From assembly GCA_002786025.1 (NCBI GenBank), contig NHNW01000001.1, forward strand, positions 620,001-684,000: a stretch of 64,000 nucleotides of DNA, read 5' to 3'. The notes beneath the pieces are model-generated. The model did not search any database. It saw nothing but the letters and a program-made list of their open reading frames with translations, and was not told where the DNA came from. Of the stretch, positions 50,807 to 61,956 are shown piece by piece. Position 1 is the stretch's first letter. The number at the start of each line of letters is the position of its first letter. A program made the position numbers and the translations under genes. The DNA comes from Zasmidium citrigriseum. Its lineage: Eukaryota; Ascomycota; Dothideomycetes; Mycosphaerellales; Mycosphaerellaceae.

Positions 50807-53765
50807 ATGCCCCCAACCCCGCAGCAGTCGCATTCATACGCCCACATGGCCCCCCAGGCCTCGCCGCAGCAGATGTCCGCCAGCCAGCCGAATGGTCTGC
50901 CCTCGTATGGAAACTACGGATACAGCACCTCCTTCGACGGCAGCCAGCAATCGCTCTCCCAACCCATGCCTACTGGCTTTTCGCAGAGCTTCCCAAACGG
51001 GCCAGTCTCCAATCCGGGGTATGCCAGGAGCTTTGGGGAGGGTGCTTCGTTGAAGGGCATGAGGGGATACAATGAGCCTGCGCAGATATACACTGTGAGG
51101 ATGATGCGCCGCCATAGCGCGTGAGATATGCTATACTAACATTCCGACAGGCCGCTTACTCGGGAGTATCTGTCTACGAAATGGAAGTCGGCGGTGTTGC
51201 CGTAATGCGCCGCCGCAGCGATGGGTGGCTCAATGCGACCCAGATCTTGAAAGTTGCCGGTGTAGACAAGGGCAAGCGCACCAAAGTTCTCGAAAAGGAA
51301 ATCCTTACTGGCGAGCACGAGAAGGTTCAGGGCGGTTACGGCAAATATCAGGGAACCTGGATCAGCTACCACCGAGGTCGAGAGTTTTGTCGCCAATACG
51401 GAGTTGAGGATGTCCTACGACCCCTTCTCGAATACGACGTGAGCGCAGACGGCACGAGTGGACGAGGTCAGCACGAGACTCCAACCAAGGAGCAAGCAAT
51501 GGCCGCCCAGCGCAAGAAGTTCTACACCAACGCAAGCCTGGACCCACGACAGAATGGCATGCCTACGTCGAATGGGACCTTCTTTTCCAACATATCGCCC
51601 ACTACCTCGGTCGCTCTGGCTGCCATGAACAAAGCCGCTCGCTTGAACTCCCCTGCTCCAAGGAATGGAAGCACTCCCAGACCTAGCAATATGCGCCGGC
51701 CGTCGAATCAAGATGGATACAATGGCGGCAGCCAACAAAGCATGACCTCCGATGCTGATGCCAAGGGTGCCGACTCTGGCTACAACACTCAGGCAAACGG
51801 CGAACCACCCAGAAAACGAATGCGACCAGATAGTCAGGAGGGCATGGGTCCCCCGAGCCTGCCTCTTGACGCATCAATGCGCTCAGCGACACCAACCGAG
51901 CCAAATGAGAGCTTCTTGTACGACAATGCGCTAATGCAAGATTCAGTGAATGGAGCTGGAGAGCCGATAGCCCTGGCGCCGCTACCAAGCCCTTCCACAG
52001 AGGAGCAACATGAGAAGATGAACTTGATCCTTGACTTATTCGCTGAGCAAGGCAGGACTGACTACGCATCTCATAGGGCTTTGCAAGAGCTATCCAACGA
52101 GGACCTCAACATGCCACTGGATGCATCGGCGAACAACGCTCTCCATTGGGCTGCCACGCTTGCGAAAGTCCCACTCCTAAAGCTCCTGATTCAGAAGGGA
52201 GCAAGCATCTGGCGTGGAAATGCGGCCGGCCAATCGCCATTGATCAGTGCTGTCTTGGTCAACAACTGCTGGGAGCACTCCTGCTTCCCGGAAGTTCTCG
52301 AGCTGCTTGGCCCCCTCATTGAGGTCCGCGATTTGCAAGGCCGAACCATTCTGCACCACATCGCTGTATCATCTGGTATCAAGGGTCGTGCAGCGAGCAG
52401 CAAGTACTACCTTGAAGCACTGCTAGAGTTCTTGGTGAGGATAGGGACCCAGCCAAATAGCTCCGCTGCTCAGAACGTTGCTGCTGCTACGGCCAACATG
52501 CAAAAGGCATCGCAACAAACTAACGGCGATTCTTCGAGCCAAGACACTCAAGCCGTGTCCCTTTCACAGGCGAGGGGACCTGTGAATTTGTCTCGCTTCT
52601 TATCTCACATCGTCAACGCGAGAGACAAGGCTGGTAACACTGCCCTTAACCTCGTGGCCAGGATTGGCAACCGCAGCATCATCCAGCAACTCCTTGAGAT
52701 CCACGCTGATCCAAGCCTACCCAACAACAAGGGCGTCTGCGCCAAAGACTTTGGCGTTGGTGTCATGGAAGGAGAACAACCGTACCCAAATGGCGGCCTC
52801 GCCAGTCAACAATCGTCATTGAACCCGCCACCCTATCCCACCTCCGCGCCTCAACAGACACCAGATGGTGAAGCTTCCGGTGGTGCTTCTCTCAGCTATG
52901 CTGAGGATATCGGGCAAGAAGTCATTGCGTGTGTGTATTCATCATCCCCCTATTATTCGAAATCGATTGCTGACCTTTACACCTGATTCTAGCTATGACA
53001 TCCATGCTTACGCAAAATCTTGCCTCTCACAAAGAGCTTTTGCGAACACGTACCGAGCAGATCGATAAGCTCAACGAACAGATCCGTGAATTGAGCACCA
53101 TGCAGAAGCAAGGCCTTGAGTCATTGCAAGAAATGAAGGAGCGAGTCCGACTCCGAGAAGAGCGGAAGCAAAAGGTCGCAAATCTTCGGCGTGAGATTGA
53201 AAAGAAGAAGGCGGCGAATAAGAAGTCGCAAGGGCGTCGTTCAACTGCGAAGTCTTCAAATGTCGACCTCAATCCCAGTTGGCTGGAAGAGATCAGTGGT
53301 GGCCTTTTGAGCCTCGACACATCGGATGGCCAGATGAGCGCAGAACAGAAACAACTTGCGGCCGAGAAGTTGCCTAGCTTGAGCACCTTGCAAGCACGAC
53401 TGAATGCGTATCAGGCGAGCAATGGCAAGCTCCAGCAAGATGCGGATCAACTGCGAAGTCGATCGATCGAGCTCGAGGCTCTGTATCGCAAAGTCGTGTC
53501 TCTCTGCACAGGTGTTGCAGAAGACAAGGTCGAAGAGAGTCTACCCGGCTTGGTAGCTGCCATCGAGAGCGAAAAAGGTGGAATTGGCGAACAAGAAGTT
53601 GGACGAGTGAGGGACTTCCTCAGGAGAGTCGATGGCTCGCGGGCAGAGCCATCTTCGCAGTCCTCCGGCCCGATGCTTCAAGTCAATCCGACGATCGTGG
53701 CTGCTGCAGAGCGGGCTGCTGCTCAGAGAGCACAGGAGCACAGCAAGCTCATGAGGGCGAACTAA
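50807..53765 (+). CDS. APSES/KilA-N transcription factor with ankyrin repeats (Mbp1-type)
   Basis: Three exons: 50807-51094, 51151-52930 and 52993-53765, giving 946 residues. Introns are 56 bp (branch ACTAAC) and 62 bp; they join QIYT to AAYSGVSVYEM and EVIA to SMTSML. The APSES DNA-binding domain (about 97-205) has SDGWLNATQILKVAGVDKGK and GTWISYHRGREFCRQY. A disordered Ser/Asn/Pro part follows with a basic RKRMRP motif. Ankyrin repeats (about 410-645) include NALHWAATLAKVPLLKLL and NTALNLVARIGNRSIIQQLL. A coiled coil (about 700-780) leads to the C-terminus. This is the layout of yeast Mbp1/Swi4 and fission yeast Res1/Res2, the G1/S regulators that bind MCB sites with Swi6/Cdc10. Mbp1 fits best, but Swi4-type is not excluded. 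The transposon relic ends 197 bp upstream. Confidence 0.92.
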
Positions 53766-54107
53766 TGGAAGTCGACTTCTATTCCATGGAAGCAAGAAGA
53801 TTTGTTGGCGTTTTCGTATTTTTGCCGCGTTGAAGCGATTTGGGAGGGAAGCGCCGGACTTTACAGTCCATGTCCACTGTGAGGTGGTCATCGAATGCGG
53901 GTCGCGACCGCTTGGCATGGGTGTATATGTATGTCTACACCTCAGCCAGTATTGAATTTCTGCTGATGTTCTTGCTTCCGCAAGAGGCTTTGCATAGACA
54001 TTCTTATGAGTACTGCATTCAGAGAGGACTGATGCGCAACATTGAGATCCTTGCCGGTTCGATTCCACGATGCTGCCTTCGTGTTCCTCGAAGAAACCCC
54101 TGATCGC
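53766..54107. other. convergent 3' intergenic region
   Basis: 342 bp between converging genes. A GGTTCGATTCC motif near 54056 resembles a tRNA T-loop but has no matching arms. Confidence 0.55.
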
Positions 54108-54557
54108 CTAGGCCACGGCCCAAAGAAAACCCATCAATCCAATAAGATACGCAACTCGGAAGCCAAACAGGCACGGCCAGCCTCGTGCTTGAGCTTCAAA
54201 CAAGCTACGAGCCCAGGGTCCGCCCAGCAAGAGCAGAAATACAACCCGTCCCCAAGTCGTACGCAGCAGTGTGAGGAGTTGCTGTGCCAGTTGCTCCCCT
54301 TCGTCTTTGTGTCTCGGCTTGCCAGGCCGTGGAAAGAACTCGCGCCTCCGTGTGTGTAAGGTCGAGAGGAGAGGGAGGATGATTGAGAGGCCGAAGTAGA
54401 AACCACTGAGGGAGCGGAGCAACCAGTACAATGCAGGAGGGGGGAAGTTGGTGGTCCAGGGCGTGTATGCGAGGACTGAGAGGATGGTGGCGAAGAGGAT
54501 ATTGAAGATCATGGTTTTGGGATCGGAGGCGTAGTGCGTGATGAGCGTGACCATCAT
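54108..54557 (-). CDS. small multi-pass membrane protein, unknown
   Basis: Single exon, 149 residues; ATGs at 54557 and 54554 are equivalent. Hydrophobic segments at about 16-32 (MIFNILFATILSVLAYT), 40-64 (PALYWLLRSLSGFYFGLSIILPLL), 104-114 and 128-149 (FRVAYLIGLMGFLWAVA) suggest three to four membrane helices, with a basic loop (RRREFFPRPGKPRHKDE) between the second and third. I recognise no family. The gene is small but the alternation of helices and loops, and the absence of a better frame, support it. It lies 413 bp downstream of the stop side of no gene on its own strand and is independent of the NADase gene. Confidence 0.55.
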   Translation of the reverse strand: MMVTLITHYASDPKTMIFNILFATILSVLAYTPWTTNFPPPALYWLLRSLSGFYFGLSIILPLLSTLHTRRREFFPRPGKPRHKDEGEQLAQQLLTLLRTTWGRVVFLLLLGGPWARSLFEAQARGWPCLFGFRVAYLIGLMGFLWAVA

Positions 54558-54970
54558 GGGAAAAGCAGCTGATTCTGTTGTGGAGTGATGGTCGATTGGG
54601 TGAGATCATGCACTTCGTTCGTCTTCTAACGTGGCAACTTTGACGCTAATGGGATGATAGAACAGCCTTTCTGCCAATTCCATGGCAGACAAGACGTTCC
54701 ATTCAAGAACAAGTATCACTCTGGGCACCATCTTGGCGCCAACTCCTTGACTTGCCGTCGTTGCCGATGAACGCAGCCTTGCATGGCTACCCTTTACAAC
54801 CCAACCACAAATTGATCTTTGACGCACAGACTCTCTTTCACTTCCACCCTTGTCCTCTTCCCGCAAGAAACACCCCTTAGCGCTTTTCAATCGCAACCAA
54901 TCAGACGCTTCTTCCAACTGACCTCTCTTCACCCAACAAATGCAATCCCCAAACAACATATCCACCATCT
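54558..54970. other. intergenic, same-strand genes
   Basis: 413 bp: the upstream region of the small membrane protein and the 3' side of the NADase gene. Nothing else recognised. Confidence 0.5.
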
Positions 54971-55660
54971 CTACCAATCCGGATCCGCCGTAAGATTAAC
55001 CCTCCCAAGATACCCCTGATCCACAAGCTCCATCACAGACGCCGGCATAAAAAACTGCACCCCCATCCCCTGCTGCGCAAACCACCCCGCAATAAGCCCC
55101 GCCTGCGCCGTGAAACTCCTCGTAACCGTATAAACCCGATAATTAAAAGGATACGCCGCCCCCTCGGGCGCATCTAAATTCGACGGCGGCAGCGACCTCT
55201 GCGCATAAGGCGCCCCCGCGGGGCTCATATACCGGCCATACTCACTCCCAAACCTATCAAGAAAAGTCCCCAGGGTAAGAGTGACGTTGTACACGGCCGG
55301 TTCGCCGGTCGTCGTGAGTTGGTAGCCGGCGTAAGGGGGGTAGAGATATGCGCCTGTGGTACTGTTGGTGTAGGTTGCGAGGAATTGGCCTGGGCAGAGA
55401 CCGCCGAAGCGGTGGTAGGTGCTGTTTATGCCGGCGATGCTGCCGAGGGGGATGCTGCTGGGGACTGAGACGGGGCCTAGGCGGGCGTCGCCGCAGATGT
55501 AGGTGGACTGGAGGGAGGCGGTGTAATTTGTTCCGGCGCAGTAGTTGGGGCAATTGGTGAAGTCAACGACGGCGTCGCGGGGGAGGTTGTTGCTTGAGAG
55601 AGGGGCGGAGGTTGCTTGGAGGGTGAGGAGGGCCCAGGGGAGGGCGCACGCTGTCCACAT
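54971..55660 (-). CDS. secreted TNT-domain NADase (fungal surface NADase type)
   Basis: Single exon, 229 residues. The signal peptide (MWTACALPWALLTLQATSA) is followed by four to five cysteines near the N-terminus (NCPNYCAGTNY, YICGD, GGLCPGQF) and several Asn-X-Ser/Thr sites. The core matches the tuberculosis-necrotizing-toxin (TNT) domain: YHRFGGLCPGQFLATYT, then LDRFGSEYGRYMSPAGAPYA, the RSLPPSNL stretch and YRVYTVTRSFTAQAGLIAGW. The Arg and Gln residues used for NAD binding in the family would be in these blocks, but I cannot place them exactly. The fungal members (such as the Aspergillus fumigatus surface enzyme) hydrolyse NAD to nicotinamide and ADP-ribose outside the cell. The frame is intact and the length is usual. 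It is divergent from the NLR-like gene, with 687 bp between. Confidence 0.88.
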   Translation of the reverse strand: MWTACALPWALLTLQATSAPLSSNNLPRDAVVDFTNCPNYCAGTNYTASLQSTYICGDARLGPVSVPSSIPLGSIAGINSTYHRFGGLCPGQFLATYTNSTTGAYLYPPYAGYQLTTTGEPAVYNVTLTLGTFLDRFGSEYGRYMSPAGAPYAQRSLPPSNLDAPEGAAYPFNYRVYTVTRSFTAQAGLIAGWFAQQGMGVQFFMPASVMELVDQGYLGRVNLTADPDW

Positions 55661-56347
55661 GGTTGACAGTCCAGCTGGTAGAGTGTCGAGACTCTAGAGG
55701 TAACTGAGGAGAAGTGACAAAACAATTGTGAAAGGCAGGTAGCTTCTTCATACCATCTCATGCCCCCGCTCCAGTAGGACGCCGTTTCAAGCAAGGTTCA
55801 CTCGTGCGTCCGGCTACCTGCGTTGCCCCAAAATGGCTGTCGCATGTACTACACGAGATCCGTGAATCGGTAAAATGCAGTAAGTCAAACTGTTGTCTTT
55901 GCATGAACTGCCAGTCTCGAGCCAATCCCATTGCTATTCTGCTGCATGCGGTCGTGGTGGTGCGTCTTGGTGCGGAGCAGAGCAAGGTTCCACAGGAATG
56001 GACGCCCAAAGCGGACGACTGCCAGCCTCACACATGGCTTTGAAGGCATTGATGGTAAAAGCTTCGAGTTGAACAATTTGGAGCCCTTTGAGGGCTGAGG
56101 AATGGTAATTGCTCGAACAGCGACTCGAGTGATGGAGTGAGGTCAACAGCAGAGTTTCGCGCTATTTTGTATTGAGACTAGTGCATAGATATCAGCCAAT
56201 CGCCATCTGAGCCATCCTCGAGTGGCAAGGATGATCCAGACCGCGGGGGCATCATTCATCTCAGCCTTAGACACAACTTCTACCTCTACACCATCCATGA
56301 TGTTGCACAGAACCTAGCGCCGATGTGCGCATACACCATGCCATCAA
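55661..56347. other. divergent intergenic region, NADase / NLR
   Basis: 687 bp between a leftward secreted NADase gene and a rightward NLR-like gene. No gene inside. Both promoters must lie here, so shared regulation is possible. Confidence 0.55.
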
Positions 56348-59300
56348 ATGTCACCCAAGCGCTTGGACAAAGAAGATTACACCGTCGCCTGGATATGCGC
56401 CCTCCCTGATCCCGAGTTGAAGGCGTCCCGGCTACTCTTCGACGGGGAGGAACACGAGAATGTCATCCTGGAGCACAATACAATCCATCAGTATGTATAT
56501 GGGGAAATCAACGGCCACAATGTGGTCATGGGCTGCCTGCCTTCATCCCAAATGGGCAAGGCTTCTGCGGCATCAGTGGCGTCTGAAATGTCAATCACCT
56601 TTCCCAGACTACGATTCGCCTTGCTTGTTGGCATAGGAGGAGCGGTGCCCACGCCTGAGGACATTCGACTCGGGGATGTCGTAGTAAGCTATCCGAACCT
56701 TGCCCGTCGGCATACTGGTGTTGTGCAATACGATTTCGGAAAGACCATATGTGATGGACGCTTTATCGAGACTGGCCAATTGAATCAGCCGCCCCAGACC
56801 CTCCTCTCAGCTATTGGTAGGATACAGTCTACTCAGGAACATAAAAGCCACTTTCCGCGATATTTGGAAGTCTACAGCGAAGATGCATACTGGCGACGAG
56901 CCCCTGATGATAAGCTCTTCGAATCAACATACAGGCATGTGCAAGGAGAAGAGATCTGCAACAAGTGCATCCCAGACGCATTGAAAAGTCGTCAGGATCG
57001 AGCATCTGATATACCCTATGTTCATTACGGCCTGATAGCATCGGGCGATCAAGTCATGAAAAATGCTGTCAAAAGAGACGCTGTCAGCAACCAATACGGT
57101 GGCGTCCTTTGCTTTGAGATGGAAGCAGCTGGCGTCACGAACAATCTACCGTGTCTTGTCATTCGGGGTATGTGCGACTACTGTGACTCTCACAAGAACA
57201 AAGCATGGCAGCCTTACGCTGCTGCTGTTTCTGCTGCGTGGGCGAAAGAGTTACTCCGGAACGTCACCACAGTCTCGACACGAGGTAAGCTGCATCAGAG
57301 CCTCATGATAAATGCATTACTGAATGAAGATGAATGAACAGATCACGACACTCGAGTGCAACGGCTCGGGGCTGATGGGGGACGAGAAGCCTGGCTGGCA
57401 CATTTTGCTAGTCAGCTAACGAAGACCAAACGCTCAGGTAAAGGGAATTGACGCTGACGTGTGTGTTCAATCGTCTGCTGACACTCTATACTAAGTCGAA
57501 GTGGTTCTGGGACTGATTGATCGAATGTCATCTTACGAACCGAAGAGGACAGTGGACCGAATTAGTCGGAGAAGACTGCAAGGTACTTCAGAGTGGCTCA
57601 CCGATGGGACAGATTTCGCCGAATGGTACAGCAGCCACAGAAATCGTAATTTGTGGCTATCAGGCAAAGGTGAGAGACGTGCGAAAGTCCGTTCAAGCGA
57701 TTTTGGAACTGACATACGACCGCTTAGTGGGGTCTGGCAAGACTTTCGCAATGTGAGAACTTACTATATATTTCATTGGATTATACTGACGCTATCAGGA
57801 CCGCTGCTGTGAGCTTGTTGATGTCGAGATTTCAGGAACACCATCGTACGCTGGTCTTGCACTACTTTTACCAGTATCCTTGTGTCGAGGCAATCGATCT
57901 CTTCCGCAGTCTCTCGAAGCAGCTCCTTGAGCATTACGTCAAGATGGATCTCCGGTGTCCGCAACAGCTCATCCTGGACCTGGAGACTTTTTTTGGGGAC
58001 CACAACAGGAGTCCAGACCTCGATGAAGTGATTGAAGGTACTTTGAACCCTCTCACTGACGCAATCGGCAGTCTTTTCATATGTGTTGATGGCATCGACA
58101 TGGGTGATGAATACCAGCAAAAAAAGGTGTGCACAGGTCTGCGCCTGCTTTCACAACACAGAGCATCATTGCAGAAACCTACTAAGATCATGATCACGAG
58201 CGAGAACGACTCGAAAATCTCGGGATTGTTCTCCAACGAAGACTTTCGCATCCGCCTCGATCAGGACTTCATCTCGTCAGACATCGAGATGTACATTGAT
58301 GCATGTTTACAGGAACGAGCTAAAGAAGGGCAACTATTTGAGGACAGCAGCCTTCGAGGTCGTGTGAAAAGTGCCTTGGTTCTCCAAGCAAACAACATGT
58401 ACGTGTATGTACGATGCGACACCGCCATTCGACTTTGACACCAGTGCAGGTTTCTATGGGTCTATTTTCAAATGGAAATACTAGACCAGTGTTTCACCCC
58501 TGCGGATGTCATTTCGGCTCTGGAAGACCTACCAAAATCGCTCTCGGATGTGTACATGCGGTGTCTGAAGCGCAAATCGAACGGGAAAATACTTTGCAAT
58601 CCTAAGGTCCTGAAGTGGTGTTGCGCAGCCAAGTTACCACTGTGTATCGAAGATCTGAGAGACATGTTGGCCCTTGACCCGGAGACTGGCGATGTTGACG
58701 CGGCGAGAAAACCTTACAAGGAATATGTGGTACGCTCTGGAGTGAGCCTGCTGACTCTCGACGAGGTCGACAAGGTCTTTGTCCCTGTGCATCACTCAGT
58801 CCGGCAATTCATGTTCTCTGAAATCACACGGAACAGCTTTGCGGAGGATCCGGATTTTCCTCAATCGGCTCGCGAAGAGCTTGCCACTTCTGCAGATGAC
58901 ACTGAACGTGAGATTGGTCAGCTTTGCCTCATTCATATCAAAGCAAAGACTGGACTCGAGGTTCAGATCCGCCGCACTGTCAATGTACCTCCTATCACTG
59001 GAATGATGCCACGAATGGTACAGAGGATGCTTGGTCTTGAAAAAAGAGGAGCCAGGCTTCCGTTTCAAATCCCTTCCGCAAGACAAGACAATACACCTTT
59101 CTTGGACTATGTTCGTGAAGCTTGGCTCCTACATACAACCAGGTTCATTGCTAATACAACAGCGTGGCATCTCTTTGAGGACGTAGCACTTCAGCCGAAT
59201 GCATCGTGGAATGTTCACCCATGGCCTGCTGTTGGACAAACCCATACCTCACATCTGCGTGGGCTCCTAGGACATGCCGTAGCACACGACCACCCTCCAT

Positions 59301-60355
59301 TACTTCAGCTCCTGGCCAGTGACCCCTCCCAACTGCCCCGCCAGGTCTACGATGAAGTGCTACCGGGCCACGGTCTTCTTCCAGCTCTCCATGTCGCTGC
59401 GAAATACGGTCACGTCGATCTATTGCCGTCGCTGCTCAAGCTTTGCTCAGTCAATGCACCGTGTCCGCAACTTCGACAGACCGCGTTGCATGTTGCGGCA
59501 TTCCATGGCCAGGAGGATTTTGTCACATTGCTTTGTGAACGGAAAGAGACTAAAGTCGATCCACCCGATGTACACGGGTTCTCACCGTTCGAATTAGCAA
59601 AGCTCAATGGCCATTGGAAGGTAGCCCACGCTCTCATGAACAATGTTAGCCCGGAATCCAACCACGATATAAAATTGACGACAAAACTTCATGAAGCTTG
59701 CAGAAAGGGCGATGAGACACTTATCAGGCTGATTGTTACTGCTTATCACACCGACCTGAACCTTGAGGATCAAAAAGGTCGAACGCCTTTGGAAGATGCA
59801 GTTTTTTCCACGGAGGAGAGAGTGTTACGACTGCTCCTTGAATTAGGGGCGAATCCCAATTTCAGAAACTCAGGTGGCAGACTTCTGCTACACAGGGCGA
59901 TTTATAGTGGCCGTCAGGAAATTCTCAAGCTCCTCATCGATTGGGGTAAGGTGGACGTGGACGCAGCGGACGAAATTGGCTGGACAGCACTACATATCGC
60001 AGGTTTTCACGGGTTCGAAGGGGTAATAAAGACATTGCTTGACGCCGGAGCAAACGTAAACGTGGCGAACAAACATGGCGCGACAGTACTACATTTTGCA
60101 GCTAAGCAGGGGCACGAAGAGACAGTAAAGTTACTACTCGCCGCCGGAGCAGACGTGGATTTGAAGGATACGCTGGGATGGACACCACTTTTCAGCGCTG
60201 CTGAAGATGGCCACGAAGTGATAGTAAAGGCCTTGCTTGAAGCCGGGGCAGACGCCACGAGGAAAGACAATCGCGGCCGTACGCCGCTTAGAATTGCACG
60301 GGAAAAGGGGCACGAAGGAGTGACAAAGCTACTGATGCAGGCGCTCGAACATTAG
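56348..60355 (+). CDS. NOD-like receptor: PNP_UDP domain, P-loop NTPase, ankyrin repeats
   Basis: Six exons: 56348-57284, 57342-57437, 57496-57669, 57728-57752 (25 bp), 57799-58398 and 58450-60355; 1245 residues. Introns of 57, 58, 58, 46 and 51 bp all follow GT...AG, and each join keeps frame. The N-terminal purine nucleoside phosphorylase-like domain (about 8-310) has DYTVAWICALPDPELKA, GIGGAVP, RLGDVVVS and CFEMEAAGV. The NTPase part has an intact P-loop that forms only after splicing across three exons (LSGKVGSGKT, about 398-407) and a Walker B-like LFICVDGID (about 500). A winged-helix-like part (LPKSLSDVYMRCL) precedes about ten ankyrin repeats (to the C-terminus, e.g. GWTALHIAGFHGFEGVIKTL). 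Such proteins sense non-self and trigger cell death. PNP domains may act on nucleosides or NAD-related molecules, as inferred for the family. Confidence 0.88.
57728..57752 (+). other. 25-bp micro-exon carrying most of the P-loop
   Basis: The exon supplies GSGKTFA plus parts of the flanking Val and Met codons. The upstream exon ends with GGC AAA G and the downstream one starts with G ACC, giving the Walker A motif GKVGSGKT. Flanking signals are CGCTTAG before and GTGAGA after. If it were skipped, the frame would shift. Confidence 0.75.
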
Positions 60356-60599
60356 GTATACCATTTTCAAACCATCTACATACCAGAATCTACTCTTTCA
60401 AGACTGTTAGACATCGGGAAACTCCTTGTTACTCCCGAGCTACTCACTTCGAAGTGGATCTACATGGTATTGGAGCTTCGGTGGGTCGACTGAAGACTTG
60501 AGTTCCAAGTGGCATGCCTCCTTGACACAAGGGAATGCGCCGATCGAAACCGATACTGAGACGGTGTCGTGAACAGCGGCCAATGGCCCGATATTGGTC

Positions 60600-61956
60600 T
60601 TACAAAATCCATCCCTCGTCACCACTACACTCCCCCATCTCCTCCCCAAACCTCTGCGCCCTCGCCAACAACCACCGACTCTCCACACCCCGCCTGAAAT
60701 CCCCCATCTTCGGCACGGCAGAGAACTCACAAGTCTTGTTGGCATAAGACCATTGCACGCATTTCGAATCGGCTACGCATTTGTCCTTGCATTCATCGAT
60801 GTTAACTGCGGGCGTCCCGTTCGTAAAGTCTCCGCTGAAGTTGTCCCAGTCGTCGACTCGGCCGGAACGAACAGTTAAGCGAGGGAGGATGAAAGAGCTG
60901 AAGACTTCGTGGTGGTGGAGTGGAGTGTTGGTCTGAAACGGTTGTCAGTAAAAGAAGAGGACGTTGTGTGGGGCTTTGTACCTGTTCTCTGATCCACTGC
61001 TGCTCAAATTTCCACATCTCCGCAATGTTGCCCTCCGAGATCCCATGATACGAAACAGTCGGATGGCACCACAACCTCTTTCTTCCATCGACTCGTTGAT
61101 ACTCCATATCCGCCGGTCGATGGCTCTGGAAGATCGGCCAAGCAGGAGTCAGTGAGACACCTGCTTCATCGAGAGCCTGAGCAAGGATCACATCTCCCGA
61201 GCTTTGTTTCTCGGTGTAAGCGTTCCATGCTGCCCTTGTTTCTTGGTAGAGCTTGACGACTGATTGCATCGCATGGTGCGACAATACGATTCCTGATCCA
61301 GATTTGGCAAATGTTACGTCGCCTCTCTGCTTCTGAGCTCCGATGTAATGTGGACGTGTGTGATCCAGCTTTCGAAGCCAGAGGAGAAGATTACTCCAAA
61401 AGATGTAAGTATCCGTTTCCAGGAAAATGTACCACTTCTTCTCGGGATATTTGATGAAGGTTTGTTCGAGTATTGGTAAAAGCTTCCACTTATCCAGATC
61501 CTTGGCTGTTTGTTCCGAGTTCCAGATCTCCTCATCCTCCAGAGTGTCAGGCCCCTTCTTGCGGAGCCGACGCCAGAGTTCGAAGTCCGGATGAGATTTC
61601 TTCACCTTTCGATCTATCGTCGCCAAGGCATCGTGGACGGGAAAGCCATCATACTTCTCGGCATAGTCTGAGAAGATCATATAGTTTGGATAGCATAGCA
61701 ATGTTGTGTCGAAATGTATTGGCAGCCTTTCTTCGATCTCAGCGGCGCTTGTCTTGATAACGACGACTGTGTCCTCGGCTTCAGGTAGTTGTGAGCATGG
61801 CAATGGTCCATCAGGTCTCTTTCTCCTTGTTCTCGGTGGGGCTGTGGTTTGATGGTCGTGGGGAAGTAGGAAGAAGTAAAAGCAGCCTAATGCAAGAGCA
61901 AGAAGGAAGAGAAACTCTAATAGCGACGTCCGTCGTGGGTAACGAAACGAGGCCAT
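60600..61956 (-). CDS. type II membrane glycosyltransferase, GT31-like, with PAN-like tail
   Basis: Two exons, 61956-60982 and 60932-60600, giving 435 residues. The 49-bp intron (GTACAA, branch ACTGAC, TTTCAG) joins WIREQ to TNTPLHHHEVF. A short cytosolic tail and a signal anchor (about 13-31, LEFLFLLALALGCFYFFLL) place it in the Golgi or ER. The catalytic region shows the fungal Fringe/C1GalT-like pattern: KWYIFLETDTYIFWSNL (an E-T-D in the place of the metal-binding DxD), GIVLSHHAM, SSGDVILAQAL, and WCHPTVSYHG. The C-terminal exon holds a PAN/apple-like cysteine module (NIDECKDKCVADSKCVQWS). Acceptor and sugar are unknown; a galactosyl- or similar transfer to cell-surface glycans is inference. 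It is convergent with the NLR-like gene (244 bp apart). Confidence 0.86.

Noticed and set aside
54046..54070. Possible tRNA T-loop (GGTTCGATTCC)
   Set aside because: The stem pairs for only two bases and no A box or acceptor stem fits within 90 bp.
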